Origin: Balaenoptera acutorostrata
Taxonomy: Eukaryota > Chordata > Mammalia > Artiodactyla > Balaenopteridae
Assembly: GCF_949987535.1 (NCBI RefSeq)
Contig: NW_026646025.1
Span: 2,666,001-2,730,000, forward strand
Length of the DNA stretch: 64,000 nt
Direction of reading: 5' to 3'
How positions within the stretch are numbered: the first letter of the stretch is position 1; each line of letters opens with the position of its first letter. The translations under genes and the position numbers were made by a program. Shown one piece after another: positions 11,311-24,925 of this stretch. Under the pieces are notes generated by a model. The model did not search any database, was not told the DNA's origin, and was given only the letters and a program-made list of their open reading frames with translations.

Positions 11311-14300
11311 AATGCTCCAGAAATCTTTTTCATCGCAATGTTCCTTGACTGTGTCATCACAATGCTCCATGGCCGTCATCAGCACAATGCTCCAGAATTC
11401 TTGTCATCACAATGTTCCATGACCGTGTCATCACAATGTTCCATGGCCGTGTCATCACAATGCTCCATGGCCTTTGTCATCATAATTCTCCAGAATTCTT
11501 GTCATTACTATATTCCATGAACGTGTCATCACAATGCTCTATGGCGCTTGTCATCAGAATGCTCCAGAATTCTTGTCATCACAATGTTCCATGACCGTGT
11601 CATCACAATGCTCCATCGCCTTTGTCATCAGAATGCTCCAGAATTCTTGTCATCACAATGTTCCATGGCCGTGTCATCACAATTCTCCATGAACCTTGTC
11701 ATCACAATTCTGCAGAATTCTTGTCATCACAATGTTCCATGACCATGTCATCACAATGCTCCATGGCCCTTGTCAGCACAGTGCTCCAGAATTCTTGTCA
11801 TCACAATGTTCCATGGCCGTGTCATCACAATTCTCCATGAACCTTGTCATCACAATTCTGCAGAATTCTTGTCATCACAATGTTCCATGGCCGTGTCATC
11901 ACAATGCTCCATGGCCCTTGTCAGCACAATGCTCCAGAATTCTTGTCATCACAATGTTCCATGGCCGTGTCATCACAATTCTCCATGAAAATTGTCATCA
12001 CAATACTCCAGAATTCTTGTCATCACAATGTTCCATGGCCGTGTCATCACAATGCTCCATGGCCCTTGTCATGACAATGCTCCAGAATTCTTCTCATCAC
12101 AATGCTCCATGACCGTGTCATCACAATGCTCCATGGCCATTGTCATCACAATGCTCCAGAATTCTTGTCATCACAATGTTCCATGGCCGTGTCATCACAA
12201 TGCTCCATGAACCTTGTCATCACAATTCTACAGAATACTTGTCATCACAATGTTCCATGGCCGTGTCATCACAATGCTCCATGGCCTTGTCATGACAATG
12301 CTCCAGAATTCTTCTCATCACAATGTTCCATGACCGTGTCATCACAATGCTCCATGGCCATTGTCATCACAATGCTCCAGAATACTTGTCATCACATTTT
12401 ACCATGGCCGTGTCATCACAATGCTCCATGACCCTTGTCATCATAATGCTCCAGAATTCTTGTCATCACAATGTTCCATGACCGTATCATCACAATGCTC
12501 CATGGCCATTGTCATGACAATGCTCCAGAATTCTTCTCATCACAATGTTCCATGACCGTGTCATCACAATGCTCCATGGCCACTGTCATCACAATGCTCC
12601 AGAATTCTTCTCATCACAATGTTCCATGGCCGTGTCATCACAATGCTCCATGGCCATTGTCATCACAATGCTCCAGATTTCTTGTCATCACAATGTTCCA
12701 TGGCCGTGTCATCACAATGCTCCATGGCACTTGTCATCATAATGCTCCAGAATTCTTGTCATCACAATGTTCCATGGCCGTGTCATCACAATGCTCCATG
12801 GCCCTTGTCATCATAATGCTCCAGAATTCTTGTCATCACAATGTTCCATGACCCTATCATCACAATGCTCCATGGCGCTTGTCATGACAATGCTCCAGAA
12901 TTCTTCTCATCACAATGTTCCATGACCGTGTCATCACAATGCTCCATGGCCACTCTCATCACAATGCTCCAGAATTCTTGTCTTCACAATGTTCCATACC
13001 GTGTCATCACAATCCTCCTTGGCCATTGTTATCACAATGCTCCAGAATTCTTCTCATCACAATGGTCCATGACCGTGTCATCACAATGCTCCATCGCCTT
13101 TGTCATCAGAATGCTCCAGAATTCTTGTCATCACAATGATCCATGACCGTGTCATTAAAATGCTCGATGACCCTTGTCAGCACAATGCTCCAGAATTCTT
13201 GTCATCACAATGTTCCATGGCCGTGTCATCACAATGCTCCATGGCCCTTGTCATCATAATGCTCCAGAATTCCTGTCATTACTATATTCCATGAACGTGT
13301 CATCACAATGCTGCATGAACCTTGTCATCACAATTCTCCAGAATTCTTGTCATCACAATGTTCCATGGCCGTGTCATCACAATGCTCCATGGCCCTTGTC
13401 AGCACAATGCTCCAGAATTCTTGTCATCACAATGTTCCATGGAAGTGTCATCACAATTCTCCATGAACCTTCTCATCACAATTCTCCAGAATTCTTGTCA
13501 TCACAATGTTCCATGGCCGTGTCATCAAAATGCTCCATGGCCCTTGTCATGACAATGCTCCAGAATTCTTCTCATCACAATGATCCATGACCGTGTCATA
13601 ACAATGCTCCATGGCCACTGTCATCACAATGCTCCAGAATTCTTGTCATCACAATGTTCCATGGCCGTGTCATCACAATGCTCCATTGCCCTTGTCATCA
13701 TAATGCTCCAGAATTCCTGTCATTACTATATTCCATGAACGTGTCATCACAATGCTCTATGGCACTTGTCATCAGAATGCTCCAGAATACTTGTCATCAC
13801 AATGTTCCATGACCGTGTCATCACAATGCTCCATGGCCCTTGTCAGTACAATGCTCCAGAATTCTTGTCATCACAATGTTCCATGGCCGTGTCATCACAA
13901 ATCTCCATGAACCTTGTCATCACAATTCTCCAGAATTCTTATCATCACAATGTTCCTTGACCGTGTCATCACAAAGCTCCATGGCCCTTGTCATGACAAT
14001 GCTCCAGAATTCTTCTCCTCACATTGTTCCATGACCGTGTCATCACAATGCTCCATGGCCATTGTCATCACAATGCTCCAGAATTCTTGTCATCACAATG
14101 TTCCATGGCCGTGTCATCACAATGCTCCATGGCCCTTGTCATCATAATGCTCCAGAATTCTTGTCATCACAATGTTCCATGGCCGTGTCATCACAATGCT
14201 CCATGGCCCTTGTCATCATAATGCTCCAGAATTCTTCTCATCACAATGTTCCATGACCGTATCATCACAATGCTCCATGGCCCTTGTCATGACAATGCTC

Positions 14301-15302
14301 CAGAATTCTTCTCATCACAATGTTCCATGACCGTGACATCACAATGCTCCATGGCCACTGTCATCACAATGCTCCAGAATTCTTGTCATCACAATGTTCC
14401 ATGACCGTGTCATCACAATGCTCCATCGCCTTTGTCATCAGAATGCTCCAGAATTCTTCTCATCACATTGTTCCATGACCGGGTCATCACAATGCTCCAT
14501 GTCCCTTTTCAGCACAATGCTCCAAAATTCTTGTCATCACAATGTTCCATGACCATGTCATCACAATGCTCCATGGCCCTTGTCAGCACAATGCTCCAGA
14601 ATTCTTGTCATCACAATGTTCCATGGCCGTGTCATCACAATTCTCCATGATCCTTGTCTTCACAATTCTCCAGAATTCTTGTCATCACAATGTTCCATCG
14701 CCGTGTCATCACAATGCTCCATGGCCCTTGTCATGACAATGCTCCAGAATTCTTCTCATCACAATGTTCCATGACCGTGTCATCACAATGCTCCATGGCC
14801 ATTGTCATCACAATGCTCCAGAATTCTTGTCATCACAATGTTCCATGGCCGTGTCATCACAATGCTCCATGGCCCTTGTCATTACAATGCTCCAGAATTC
14901 TTGTCATCACAATGTTCCATGGCCGTGTCATCACAATGCACCGTGGCCCTTGTCATGACAGTGCTCCAGAATTCTTCTCATCACAATGTTACATGACGGT
15001 GTCATCACAATGCTCCATGGCCATTGTCATCACAATTCTCCAGAATTCTTGTCATCACAATGTTCCATGGCCGTGTCATCACAATGCTCCATGGCCCTTG
15101 TCATCATAATGCTCCAGAATTCTTGTCATCACAATGTTGCAGGACCGTATCATCACAATGCTCCATGGCCCTTGTCATGACAATGCTCCAGAATTCTTCT
15201 CATCACAATGTTCCATGACGGTGTCATCACAATGCTCCATGGCCATTGTCATCCCAATGCTCCAGAATTCTTGTCATCACAATGTTCCATGGCCGTGTCA
15301 TC
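11311..15302 (+). repeat. E block 2: 74-bp EcoRI-trimer satellite
   Basis: Regular trimers. Compared with E block 1, the offset changes from 5730 to 5582 near 11410 (loss of 148 bp, two trimers), then to 5656 near 11700 (gain of 74 bp, one trimer). It stays at 5656 to about 14056, after which the sequence differs. All indels are whole trimers, as expected for unequal exchange in register. Confidence 0.94.
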
Positions 15303-17427
15303 ACAATGCTACATGACCCTGGTCATCACAGTTCTCCATGACCTTTGTCATCACAATGCTCTATGTCGCTTTTCATCACAATTCTCAATGACCACTTTAA
15401 TCACTATGCTCACTGACCATTTTCATCATATTTCTCTAGTGTCATTACAATACCCCATGGCCCCTTTCTTCACAATGCTCCATGATGCCTGTCATCACAA
15501 TGCTCCATGGCTTTTGTTATCACAATGCTCCAGGACCAGTTTCATCACAATTCTCCATCCCCTTTGTCATCATGGTGCCCAATGAAACCTTTCATTAAAA
15601 TGCTCCATGACACTAGTCATCACAATACTCCATGGCCTTTATCGTCACAATGCTCCCATGCACTTTTCATCACGATGTTCCATGAATACTTTCATAACAT
15701 TGCTCCATGACCATTGTCATCACAATAGTCCATACCCTTGTCAACACAATGCTGCATAATCCCTGTCATCACAATTCGCCATGGTCCTTGTCATCACAAT
15801 GCTCCATGAACCATGTCATCACAAGGTTCCAGGACAGTTGTCATCACAATGATCCAAGATCACATTCATCACAGTGTTCCATGAAACCTGTCACCTCAAT
15901 GCTTCATAGCCTTTGAATTCACAATGCTTCATGGCCCCTGTAATCACAGTGCTCCATGACGCCTTTCATCACAATGCTCCAAGACCGCTGTCAACACAGT
16001 GCCCCATGATGCCTGCCATCACAAATCTCCATGGCCTCTCTTACCAAAGAGCTCCATGATCCCTGTCAGCACAATGTTCCATGACAGTTTTCGTCACAAT
16101 ACTCCATGTCCTGTCTCATCACAGAGTTCTCGGCCCATATCATCACAATGTTCCTTGTCAACTTTAATCACAATGCTCCATACCCTTTCACCACAATGCT
16201 CCAGAAATCTTGTCATCGCAATGTTCCTTGACCGTGTCATCACAATTGTCCATGAACCTTGTCATCACAATTCTCCAGAATTCTTGTCATCACCATGTTC
16301 CATGGCCGTGTCAACAAAATGCTCCATGGCCACTGTCATCACAATGCTCCAGAATTCTTGTCATCACAATGTTCCATGACCGTATCATCACAATGCTCCA
16401 TAGCCCTTGTCAGCACAGTGCTCCAGAATTCTTCTCATGACAATGTTTCATGACCGTGTCATCACAATGCTCCATGGCCCTTGTCATCGCAATGCTGCAG
16501 AATTCTTGTCATCACAATGTTCCATGACCGTATCATCACAATGCTCCATGGCCCTTGTCTGCACAATGCTCCAAAATTCTTGTCATCACAATGTTCCATG
16601 GCCGTGTCATCACAATGCTCCATTGCCCTTGTCATCTTAATGCTCCAGAATTCCTGTCATTATTATATTCCATGAACGTGTCATCACAATGCTCTATGGC
16701 GCTTGTCATCAGAATGCTCCAGAATACTTGTCATCACAATATTCCATGACCGTGTCATCACAATGCTCCATGGCCCTTGTCAGTACAATGCTCCAGAATT
16801 CTTGTCATCACAATGTTCCATGGCCGTGTCATCACAAATCTCCATGAACCTTGTCATCACAATTCTCCAGAATTCTTGTCATCACAATGTTCCTTGACCG
16901 TGTCATCACAATGCTCCATGGCCCTTGTCATCATAATGCTCCAGAATTCTTCTCATCACAATGTTCCATGACCGTATCATCACAATGCTCCATGGCCCTT
17001 GTCATGACAATGCTCCAGCATTCTTCTCATCACAATGTTCCATGACCGTGTCATCACAATGCTCCATGGCCACTGTCATCACAATGCTCCAGAATTCTTG
17101 TCATCACAATGTTCCATGGCCGTGTCATCACAATTCTCCATGGCCATTGTCATCACAATGCTCCAGATTTCTTGTCATCACAATGTTCCATGACCGTGTC
17201 ATCACAATGTTCCATCGCCTTTGTCATCAGAATGCTCCAGAATTCTTGTCATCACAATGTTCCATGACCGTGTCATCACAATGCTGCATGGCCCTTGTCA
17301 GCACAATGCTCCAGAATTCTTCTCATGACAATGTTCCATGACCGTGTCATCACAATGCTCCATGGCCCTTGTCATCGCAATGCTGCAGAATTCTTGTCAT
17401 CACAATGTTGCATGACCGTGTCATCAC
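12790..17427 (+). repeat. 4.6-kb segmental tandem duplication, copy 1
   Basis: This segment (E block, short D, E block) is repeated directly after itself from about 17428. The offset is 4638 at first, then 4490 after a 148-bp (two-trimer) loss in copy 2 near 18000. Sampled stretches differ by only single bases, for example CCGGGTC at 14479 against CCGTGTC at 18969, and CACCGTGG against CACCATGG near 14939 and 19429. Confidence 0.88.
15303..16200 (+). repeat. D block 3 (short form)
   Basis: An 898-bp form of the diverged block. It aligns with D block 1 at offset 11312 on the left (for example 4411 to 15723) and 10614 on the right (5159 to 15773). This shows a 698-bp internal gap, about 28 monomers, joined at CCCTGTCATCACAATTCGCC near 15761-15780. 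Its right part also carries private variants, such as TCTCGGCCCATATC and TACCCTTTCACCAC near the end. Confidence 0.92.
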
Positions 17428-19792
17428 AATGCTCCATGGCCCTTGTCATCATAATGCTCCAGAATTCTTGTCATCACAATGTTCCATGACCCTATCATCA
17501 CAATGCTCCATGGCGCTTGTCATGACAATGCTCCAGAATTCTTCTCATCACAATGTTCCATGACCGTGTCATCACAATGCTCCATGGCCACTCTCATCAC
17601 AATGCTCCAGAATTCTTGTCATCACAATGTTCCATACCGTGTCATCACAATCCTCCTTGGCCATTGTTATCACAATGCTCCAGAATTCTTCTCATCACAA
17701 TGGTCCATGACCGTGTCATCACAATGCTCCATCGCCTTTGTCATCAGAATGCTCCAGAATTCTTGTCATCACAATGATCCATGACCGTGTCATTAAAATG
17801 CTCGATGACCCTTGTCAGCACAATGCTCCAGAATTCTTGTCATCACAATGTTCCATGGCCGTGTCATCACAATGCTCCATGGCCCTTGTCATCATAATGC
17901 TCCAGAATTCCTGTCATTACTATATTCCATGAACGTGTCATCACAATGCTCCATGAACCTTGTCATCACAATTCTCCAGAATTCTTGTCATCACAATGTT
18001 CCATGGCCGTGTCATCAAAATGCTCCATGGCCCTTGTCATGACAATGCTCCAGAATTCTTCTCATCACAATGATCCATGACCGTGTCATAACAATGCTCC
18101 ATGGCCACTGTCATCACAATGCTCCAGAATTCTTGTCATCACAATGTTCCATGGCCGTGTCATCACAATGCTCCATTGCCCTTGTCATCATAATGCTCCA
18201 GAATTCCTGTCATTACTATATTCCATGAACGTGTCATCACAATGCTCTATGGCACTTGTCATCAGAATGCTCCAGAATACTTGTCATCACAATGTTCCAT
18301 GACCGTGTCATCACAATGCTCCATGGCCCTTGTCAGTACAATGCTCCAGAATTCTTGTCATCACAATGTTCCATGGCCGTGTCATCACAAATCTCCATGA
18401 ACCTTGTCATCAAAATTCTCCAGAATTCTTATCATCACAATGTTCCTTGACCGTGTCATCACAAAGCTCCATGGCCCTTGTCATGACAATGCTCCAGAAT
18501 TCTTCTCCTCACATTGTTCCATGACCGTGTCATCACAATGCTCCATGGCCATTGTCATCACAATGCTCCAGAATTCTTGTCATCACAATGTTCCATGGCC
18601 GTGCCATCACAATGCTCCATGGCCCTTGTCATCATAATGCTCCAGAATTCTTGTCATCACAATGTTCCATGGCCGTGTCATCACAATGCTCCATGGCCCT
18701 TGTCATCATAATGCTCCAGAATTCTTCTCATCACAATGTTCCATGACCGTATCATCACAATGCTCCATGGCCCTTGTCATGACAATGCTCCAGAATTCTT
18801 CTCATCACAATGTTCCATGACCGTGACATCACAATGCTCCATGGCCACTGTCATCACAATGCTCCAGAATTCTTGTCATCACAATGTTCCATGACCGTGT
18901 CATCACAATGCTCCATCGCCTTTGTCATCAGAATGCTCCAGAATTCTTCTCATCACATTGTTCCATGACCGTGTCATCACAATGCTCCATGTCCCTTTTC
19001 AGCACAATGCTCCAAAATTCTTGTCATCACAATGTTCCATGACCATGTCATCACAATGCTCCATGGCCCTTGTCAGCACAATGCTCCAGAATTCTTGTCA
19101 TCACAATGTTCCATGGCCGTGTCATCACAATTCTCCATGATCCTTGTCTTCACAATTCTCCAGAATTCTTGTCATCACAATGTTCCATCGCCGTGTCATC
19201 ACAATGCTCCATGGCCCTTGTCATGACAATGCTCCAGAATTCTTCTCATCACAATGTTCCATGACCGTGTCATCACAATGCTCCATGGCCATTGTCATCA
19301 CAATGCTCCAGAATTCTTGTCATCACAATGTTCCATGGCCGTGTCATCACAATGCTCCATGGCCCTTGTCATTACAATGCTCCAGAATTCTTGTCATCAC
19401 AATGTTCCATGGCCGTGTCATCACAATGCACCATGGCCCTTGTCATGACAGTGCTCCAGAATTCTTCTCATCACAATGTTACATGACGGTGTCATCACAA
19501 TGCTCCATGGCCATTGTCATCACAATTCTCCAGAATTCTTGTCATCACAATGTTCCATGGCCGTGTCATCACAATGCTCCATGGCCCTTGTCATCATAAT
19601 GCTCCAGAATTCTTGTCATCACAATGTTGCAGGACCGTATCATCACAATGCTCCATGGCCCTTGTCATGACAATGCTCCAGAATTCTTCTCATCACAATG
19701 TTCCATGACGGTGTCATCACAATGCTCCATGGCCATTGTCATCCCAATGCTCCAGAATTCTTGTCATCACAATGTTCCATGGCCGTGTCATC
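16201..19792 (+). repeat. E block 3: 74-bp EcoRI-trimer satellite
   Basis: Regular trimers. Near 17428 the sequence jumps back to the state found at about 12790. From there it repeats the preceding 4.6 kb (offset 4638, dropping to 4490 after the loss of two trimers near 18000). This is the junction of a large tandem duplication. Confidence 0.93.
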
Positions 19793-20690
19793 ACAATGCT
19801 ACATGACCCTGGTCATCACAGTTCTCCATGACCTTTGTCATCACAATGCTCTATGTCGCTTTTCATCACAATTCTCAATGACCACTTTAATCACTATGCT
19901 CACTGACCATTTTCATCATATTTCTCTAGTGTCATTACAATACCCCATGGCCCCTTTCTTCACAATGCTCCATGATGCCTGTCATCACAATGCTCCATGG
20001 CTTTTGTTATCACAATGCTCCAGGACCAGTTTCATCACAATTCTCCATCCCCTTTGTCATCATGGTGCCCAATGAAACCTTTCATTAAAATGCTCCATGA
20101 CACTAGTCATCACAATACTCCATGGCCTTTATCGTCACAATGCTCCCATGCACTTTTCATCACGATGTTCCATGAATACTTTCATAACATTGCTCCATGA
20201 CCATTGTCATCACAATAGTCCATACCCTTGTCAACACAATGCTGCATAATCCCTGTCATCACAATTCGCCATGGTCCTTGTCATCACAATGCTCCATGAA
20301 CCATGTCATCACAAGGTTCCAGGACAGTTGTCATCACAATGATCCAAGATCACATTCATCACAGTGTTCCATGAAACCTGTCACCTCAATGCTTCATAGC
20401 CTTTGAATTCACAATGCTTCATGGCCCCTGTAATCACAGTGCTCCATGACGCCTTTCATCACAATGCTCCAAGACCGCTGTCAACACAGTGCCCCATGAT
20501 GCCTGCCATCACAAATCTCCATGGCCTCTCTTACCAAAGAGCTCCATGATCCCTGTCAGCACAATGTTCCATGACAGTTTTCGTCACAATACTCCATGTC
20601 CTGTCTCATCACAGAGTTCTCGGCCCATATCATCACAATGTTCCTTGTCAACTTTAATCACAATGCTCCATACCCTTTCACCACAATGCT
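19793..20690 (+). repeat. D block 4 (short form)
   Basis: Copy of D block 3 at offset 4490, the same 898-bp short form with the 698-bp internal gap. It is part of the second copy of the 4.6-kb tandem duplication. Confidence 0.93.
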
Positions 20691-22137
20691 CCAGAAATCT
20701 TGTCATCGCAATGTTCCTTGACCGTGTCATCACAATTGTCCATGAACCTTGTCATCACAATTCTCCAGAATTCTTGTCATCACCATGTTCCATGGCCGTG
20801 TCAACAAAATGCTCCATGGCCACTGTCATCACAATGCTCCAGAATTCTTGTCATCACAATGTTCCATGACCGTATCATCACAATGCTCCATAGCCCTTGT
20901 CAGCACAGTGCTCCAGAATTCTTCTCATGACAATGTTTCATGACCGTGTCATCACAATGCTCCATGGCCCTTGTCATCGCAATGCTGCAGAATTCTTGTC
21001 ATCACAATGTTCCATGACCGTATCATCACAATGCTCCATGGCCCTTGTCTGCACAATGCTCCAAAATTCTTGTCATCACAATGTTCCATGGCCGTGTCAT
21101 CACAATGCTCCATTGCCCTTGTCATCTTAATGCTCCAGAATTCCTGTCATTATTATATTCCATGAACGTGTCATCACAATGCTCTATGGCGCTTGTCATC
21201 AGAATGCTCCAGAATACTTGTCATCACAATATTCCATGACCGTGTCATCACAATGCTCCATGGCCCTTGTCAGTACAATGCTCCAGAATTCTTGTCATCA
21301 CAATGTTCCATGGCCGTGTCATCACAAATCTCCATGAACCTTGTCATCACAATTCTCCAGAATTCTTGTCATCACAATGTTCCTTGACCGTGTCATCACA
21401 ATGCTCCATGGCCCTTGTCATCATAATGCTCCAGAATTCTTCTCATCACAATGTTCCATGACCGTATCATCACAATGCTCCATGGCCCTTGTCATGACAA
21501 TGCTCCAGCATTCTTCTCATCACAATGTTCCATGACCGTGTCATCACAATGCTCCATGGCCACTGTCATCACAATGCTCCAGAATTCTTGTCATCACAAT
21601 GTTCCATGGCCGTGTCATCACAATGCTCCATGGCCATTGTCATCACAATGCTCCAGAATTCTTGTCATCACAATGTTCCATGGCCGTGTCATCACAATGC
21701 TCCATGGCCCTTGTCATTACAATGCTCCAGAATTCTTGTCATCACAATGTTCCATGGCCGTGTCATCACAATGCACCATGGCCCTTGTCATGACAGTGCT
21801 CCAGAATTCTTCTCATCACAATGTTACATGACGGTGTCATCACAATGCTCCATGGCCATTGTCATCACAATTCTCCAGAATTCTTGTCATCACAATGTTC
21901 CATGGCCGTGTCATCACAATGCTCCATGGCCCTTGTCATCATAATGCTCCAGAATTCTTGTCATCACAATGTTGCAGGACCGTATCATCACAATGCTCCA
22001 TGGCCCTTGTCATGACAATGCTCCAGAATTCTTCTCATCACAATGTTCCATGACGGTGTCATCACAATGCTCCATGGCCATTGTCATCCCAATGCTCCAG
22101 AATTCTTGTCATCACAATGTTCCATGGCCGTGTCATC
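20691..22137 (+). repeat. E block 4: 74-bp EcoRI-trimer satellite
   Basis: A short trimer block of about 1.45 kb. The junction of the nested 2345-bp tandem duplication lies at about 21608-21624. To its left the sequence follows the 4490-offset copy of 16201-17130. To its right it follows 19276 onward at offset 2345. Confidence 0.93.
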
Positions 22138-23035
22138 ACAATGCTACATGACCCTGGTCATCACAGTTCTCCATGACCTTTGTCATCACAATGCTCTATG
22201 TCGCTTTTCATCACAATTCTCAATGACCACTTTAATCACTATGCTCACTGACCATTTTCATCATATTTCTCTAGTGTCATTACAATACCCCATGGCCCCT
22301 TTCTTCACAATGCTCCATGATGCCTGTCATCACAATGCTCCATGGCTTTTGTTATCACAATGCTCCAGGACCAGTTTCATCACAATTCTCCATCCCCTTT
22401 GTCATCATGGTGCCCAATGAAACCTTTCATTAAAATGCTCCATGACACTAGTCATCACAATACTCCATGGCCTTTATCGTCACAATGCTCCCATGCACTT
22501 TTCATCACGATGTTCCATGAATACTTTCATAACATTGCTCCATGACCATTGTCATCACAATAGTCCATACCCTTGTCAACACAATGCTGCATAATCCCTG
22601 TCATCACAATTCGCCATGGTCCTTGTCATCACAATGCTCCATGAACCATGTCATCACAAGGTTCCAGGACAGTTGTCATCACAATGATCCAAGATCACAT
22701 TCATCACAGTGTTCCATGAAACCTGTCACCTCAATGCTTCATAGCCTTTGAATTCACAATGCTTCATGGCCCCTGTAATCACAGTGCTCCATGACGCCTT
22801 TCATCACAATGCTCCAAGACCGCTGTCAACACAGTGCCCCATGATGCCTGCCATCACAAATCTCCATGGCCTCTCTTACCAAAGAGCTCCATGATCCCTG
22901 TCAGCACAATGTTCCATGACAGTTTTCGTCACAATACTCCATGTCCTGTCTCATCACAGAGTTCTCGGCCCATATCATCACAATGTTCCTTGTCAACTTT
23001 AATCACAATGCTCCATACCCTTTCACCACAATGCT
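22138..23035 (+). repeat. D block 5 (short form)
   Basis: Copy of D block 4 at offset 2345 and of D block 3 at offset 6835. It is the same 898-bp short form and the last of three consecutive short-form D blocks made by the two nested duplications. Confidence 0.93.
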
Positions 23036-24925
23036 CCAGAAATCTTGTCATCGCAATGTTCCTTGACCGTGTCATCACAATTGTCCATGAACCTTGTCAT
23101 CACAATTCTCCAGAATTCTTGTCATCACCATGTTCCATGGCCGTGTCAACAAAATGCTCCATGGCCACTGTCATCACAATGCTCCAGAATTCTTGTCATC
23201 ACAATGTTCCATGACCGTATCATCACAATGCTCCATAGCCCTTGTCAGCACAGTGCTCCAGAATTCTTCTCATGACAATGTTTCATGACCGTGTCATCAC
23301 AATGCTCCATGGCCCTTGTCATCGCAATGCTGCAGAATTCTTGTCATCACAATGTTCCATGACCGTATCATCACAATGCTCCATGGCCCTTGTCTGCACA
23401 ATGCTCCAAAATTCTTGTCATCACAATGTTCCATGGCCGTGTCATCACAATGCTCCATTGCCCTTGTCATCTTAATGCTCCAGAATTCCTGTCATTATTA
23501 TATTCCATGAACGTGTCATCACAATGCTCTATGGCGCTTGTCATCAGAATGCTCCAGAATACTTGTCATCACAATATTCCATGACCGTGTCATCACAATG
23601 CTCCATGGCCCTTGTCAGTACAATGCTCCAGAATTCTTGTCATCACAATGTTCCATGGCCGTGTCATCACAAATCTCCATGAACCTTGTCATCACAATTC
23701 TCCAGAATTCTTGTCATCACAATGTTCCTTGACCGTGTCATCACAATGCTCCATGGCCCTTGTCATCATAATGCTCCAGAATTCTTCTCATCACAATGTT
23801 CCATGACCGTATCATCACAATGCTCCATGGCCCTTGTCATGACAATGCTCCAGCATTCTTCTCATCACAATGTTCCATGACCGTGTCATCACAATGCTCC
23901 ATGGCCACTGTCATCACAATGCTCCAGAATTCTTGTCATCACAATGTTCCATGGCCGTGTCATCACAATTCTCCATGGCCATTGTCATCACAATGCTCCA
24001 GATTTCTTGTCATCACAATGTTCCATGACCGTGTCATCACAATGCTCCATCGCCTTTGTCATCAGAATGCTCCAGAATTCTTGTCATCACAATGTTCCAT
24101 GACCGTGTCATCACAATGCTGCATGGCCCTTGTCAGCACAATGCTCCAGAATTCTTCTCATGACAATGTTCCATGACCGTGTCATCACAATGCTCCATGG
24201 CCCTTGTCATCGCAATGCTGCAGAATTCTTGTCATCACAATGTTGCATGACCGTGTCATCACAATGCTCAATGGCCATTGTCATCACAATGCTCCAGAAT
24301 TTTTGTCATCACAATGTTCCATGACCATGTCATCACAATGGTCCATGGACCTAGTCAGCACAATGCTCCAGAATTCTTGTCATCACAATGTTCCATGACC
24401 GTGTCATCAAAATGCTCCATGGCCCTTGTCATGACAATGCTCCAGAATTCTTCTCATCACAATGTTCCATGACCGTGTCATCACAAGGCTCCATGGCCAT
24501 TGTCATCACAATGCTCCAGAATTCTTTTCATCACAATGTTCCATGGCCGTGTCATCACAATGCTCCATGGCACTTGTCATCATAATGCTCCAGAATCCTT
24601 GTCATCACAATGTTCCATGGCCGTGTCATCACAATGTTCCATGGCCATTGTCATCACAATGCTCCAGAATTCTTTTCATCACTATGTTCCATGGCCGTGT
24701 CATCACAATGCTCCATGGCACTTGTCATCATAATGCTCCAGAATTCTTGTCATCACAATGTTCCATGACCGTGTCATCACAATGCTCCATCGCCTTTGTC
24801 ATCAGAATGCTCCAGAATTCTTGTCATCACAATGTTCCATGACCGTGTCATCACAATGCTCCATGGCCCTTGTCAGCACAATGCTCCAGAATTCTTGTCA
24901 TCACAATGTTCCATGACCGTGTCAT
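23036..24925 (+). repeat. E block 5: 74-bp EcoRI-trimer satellite
   Basis: Regular trimers. The nested copy ends at about 23965, after which the sequence follows 17130 onward at offset 6835 to about 24250. It then follows 3712-3990 (offset 20418) to about 24380, and after that holds private trimers up to the D boundary. Confidence 0.92.

Larger units (their letters stand above)
19276..23965 (+). repeat. 2345-bp tandem duplication (two copies)
   Basis: Unit 1 is about 19276-21620 and unit 2 about 21621-23965, end to end. Each contains one short D block. The junction lies between 21608 and 21624. Before it the sequence matches the copy of 17110 (tail TGGCC); after it the sequence matches the 19276 unit (AATGCTCC, not AATTCTCC). 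Confidence 0.9.
17428..24265 (+). repeat. 4.6-kb duplication, copy 2, enlarged by a nested duplication
   Basis: Second copy of 12790-17427, shortened by two trimers but lengthened by a nested 2345-bp tandem duplication (19276-21620 repeated at 21621-23965). After the nested copy the original order resumes at offset 6835, which equals 4490 plus 2345, up to about 24250. Confidence 0.87.
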
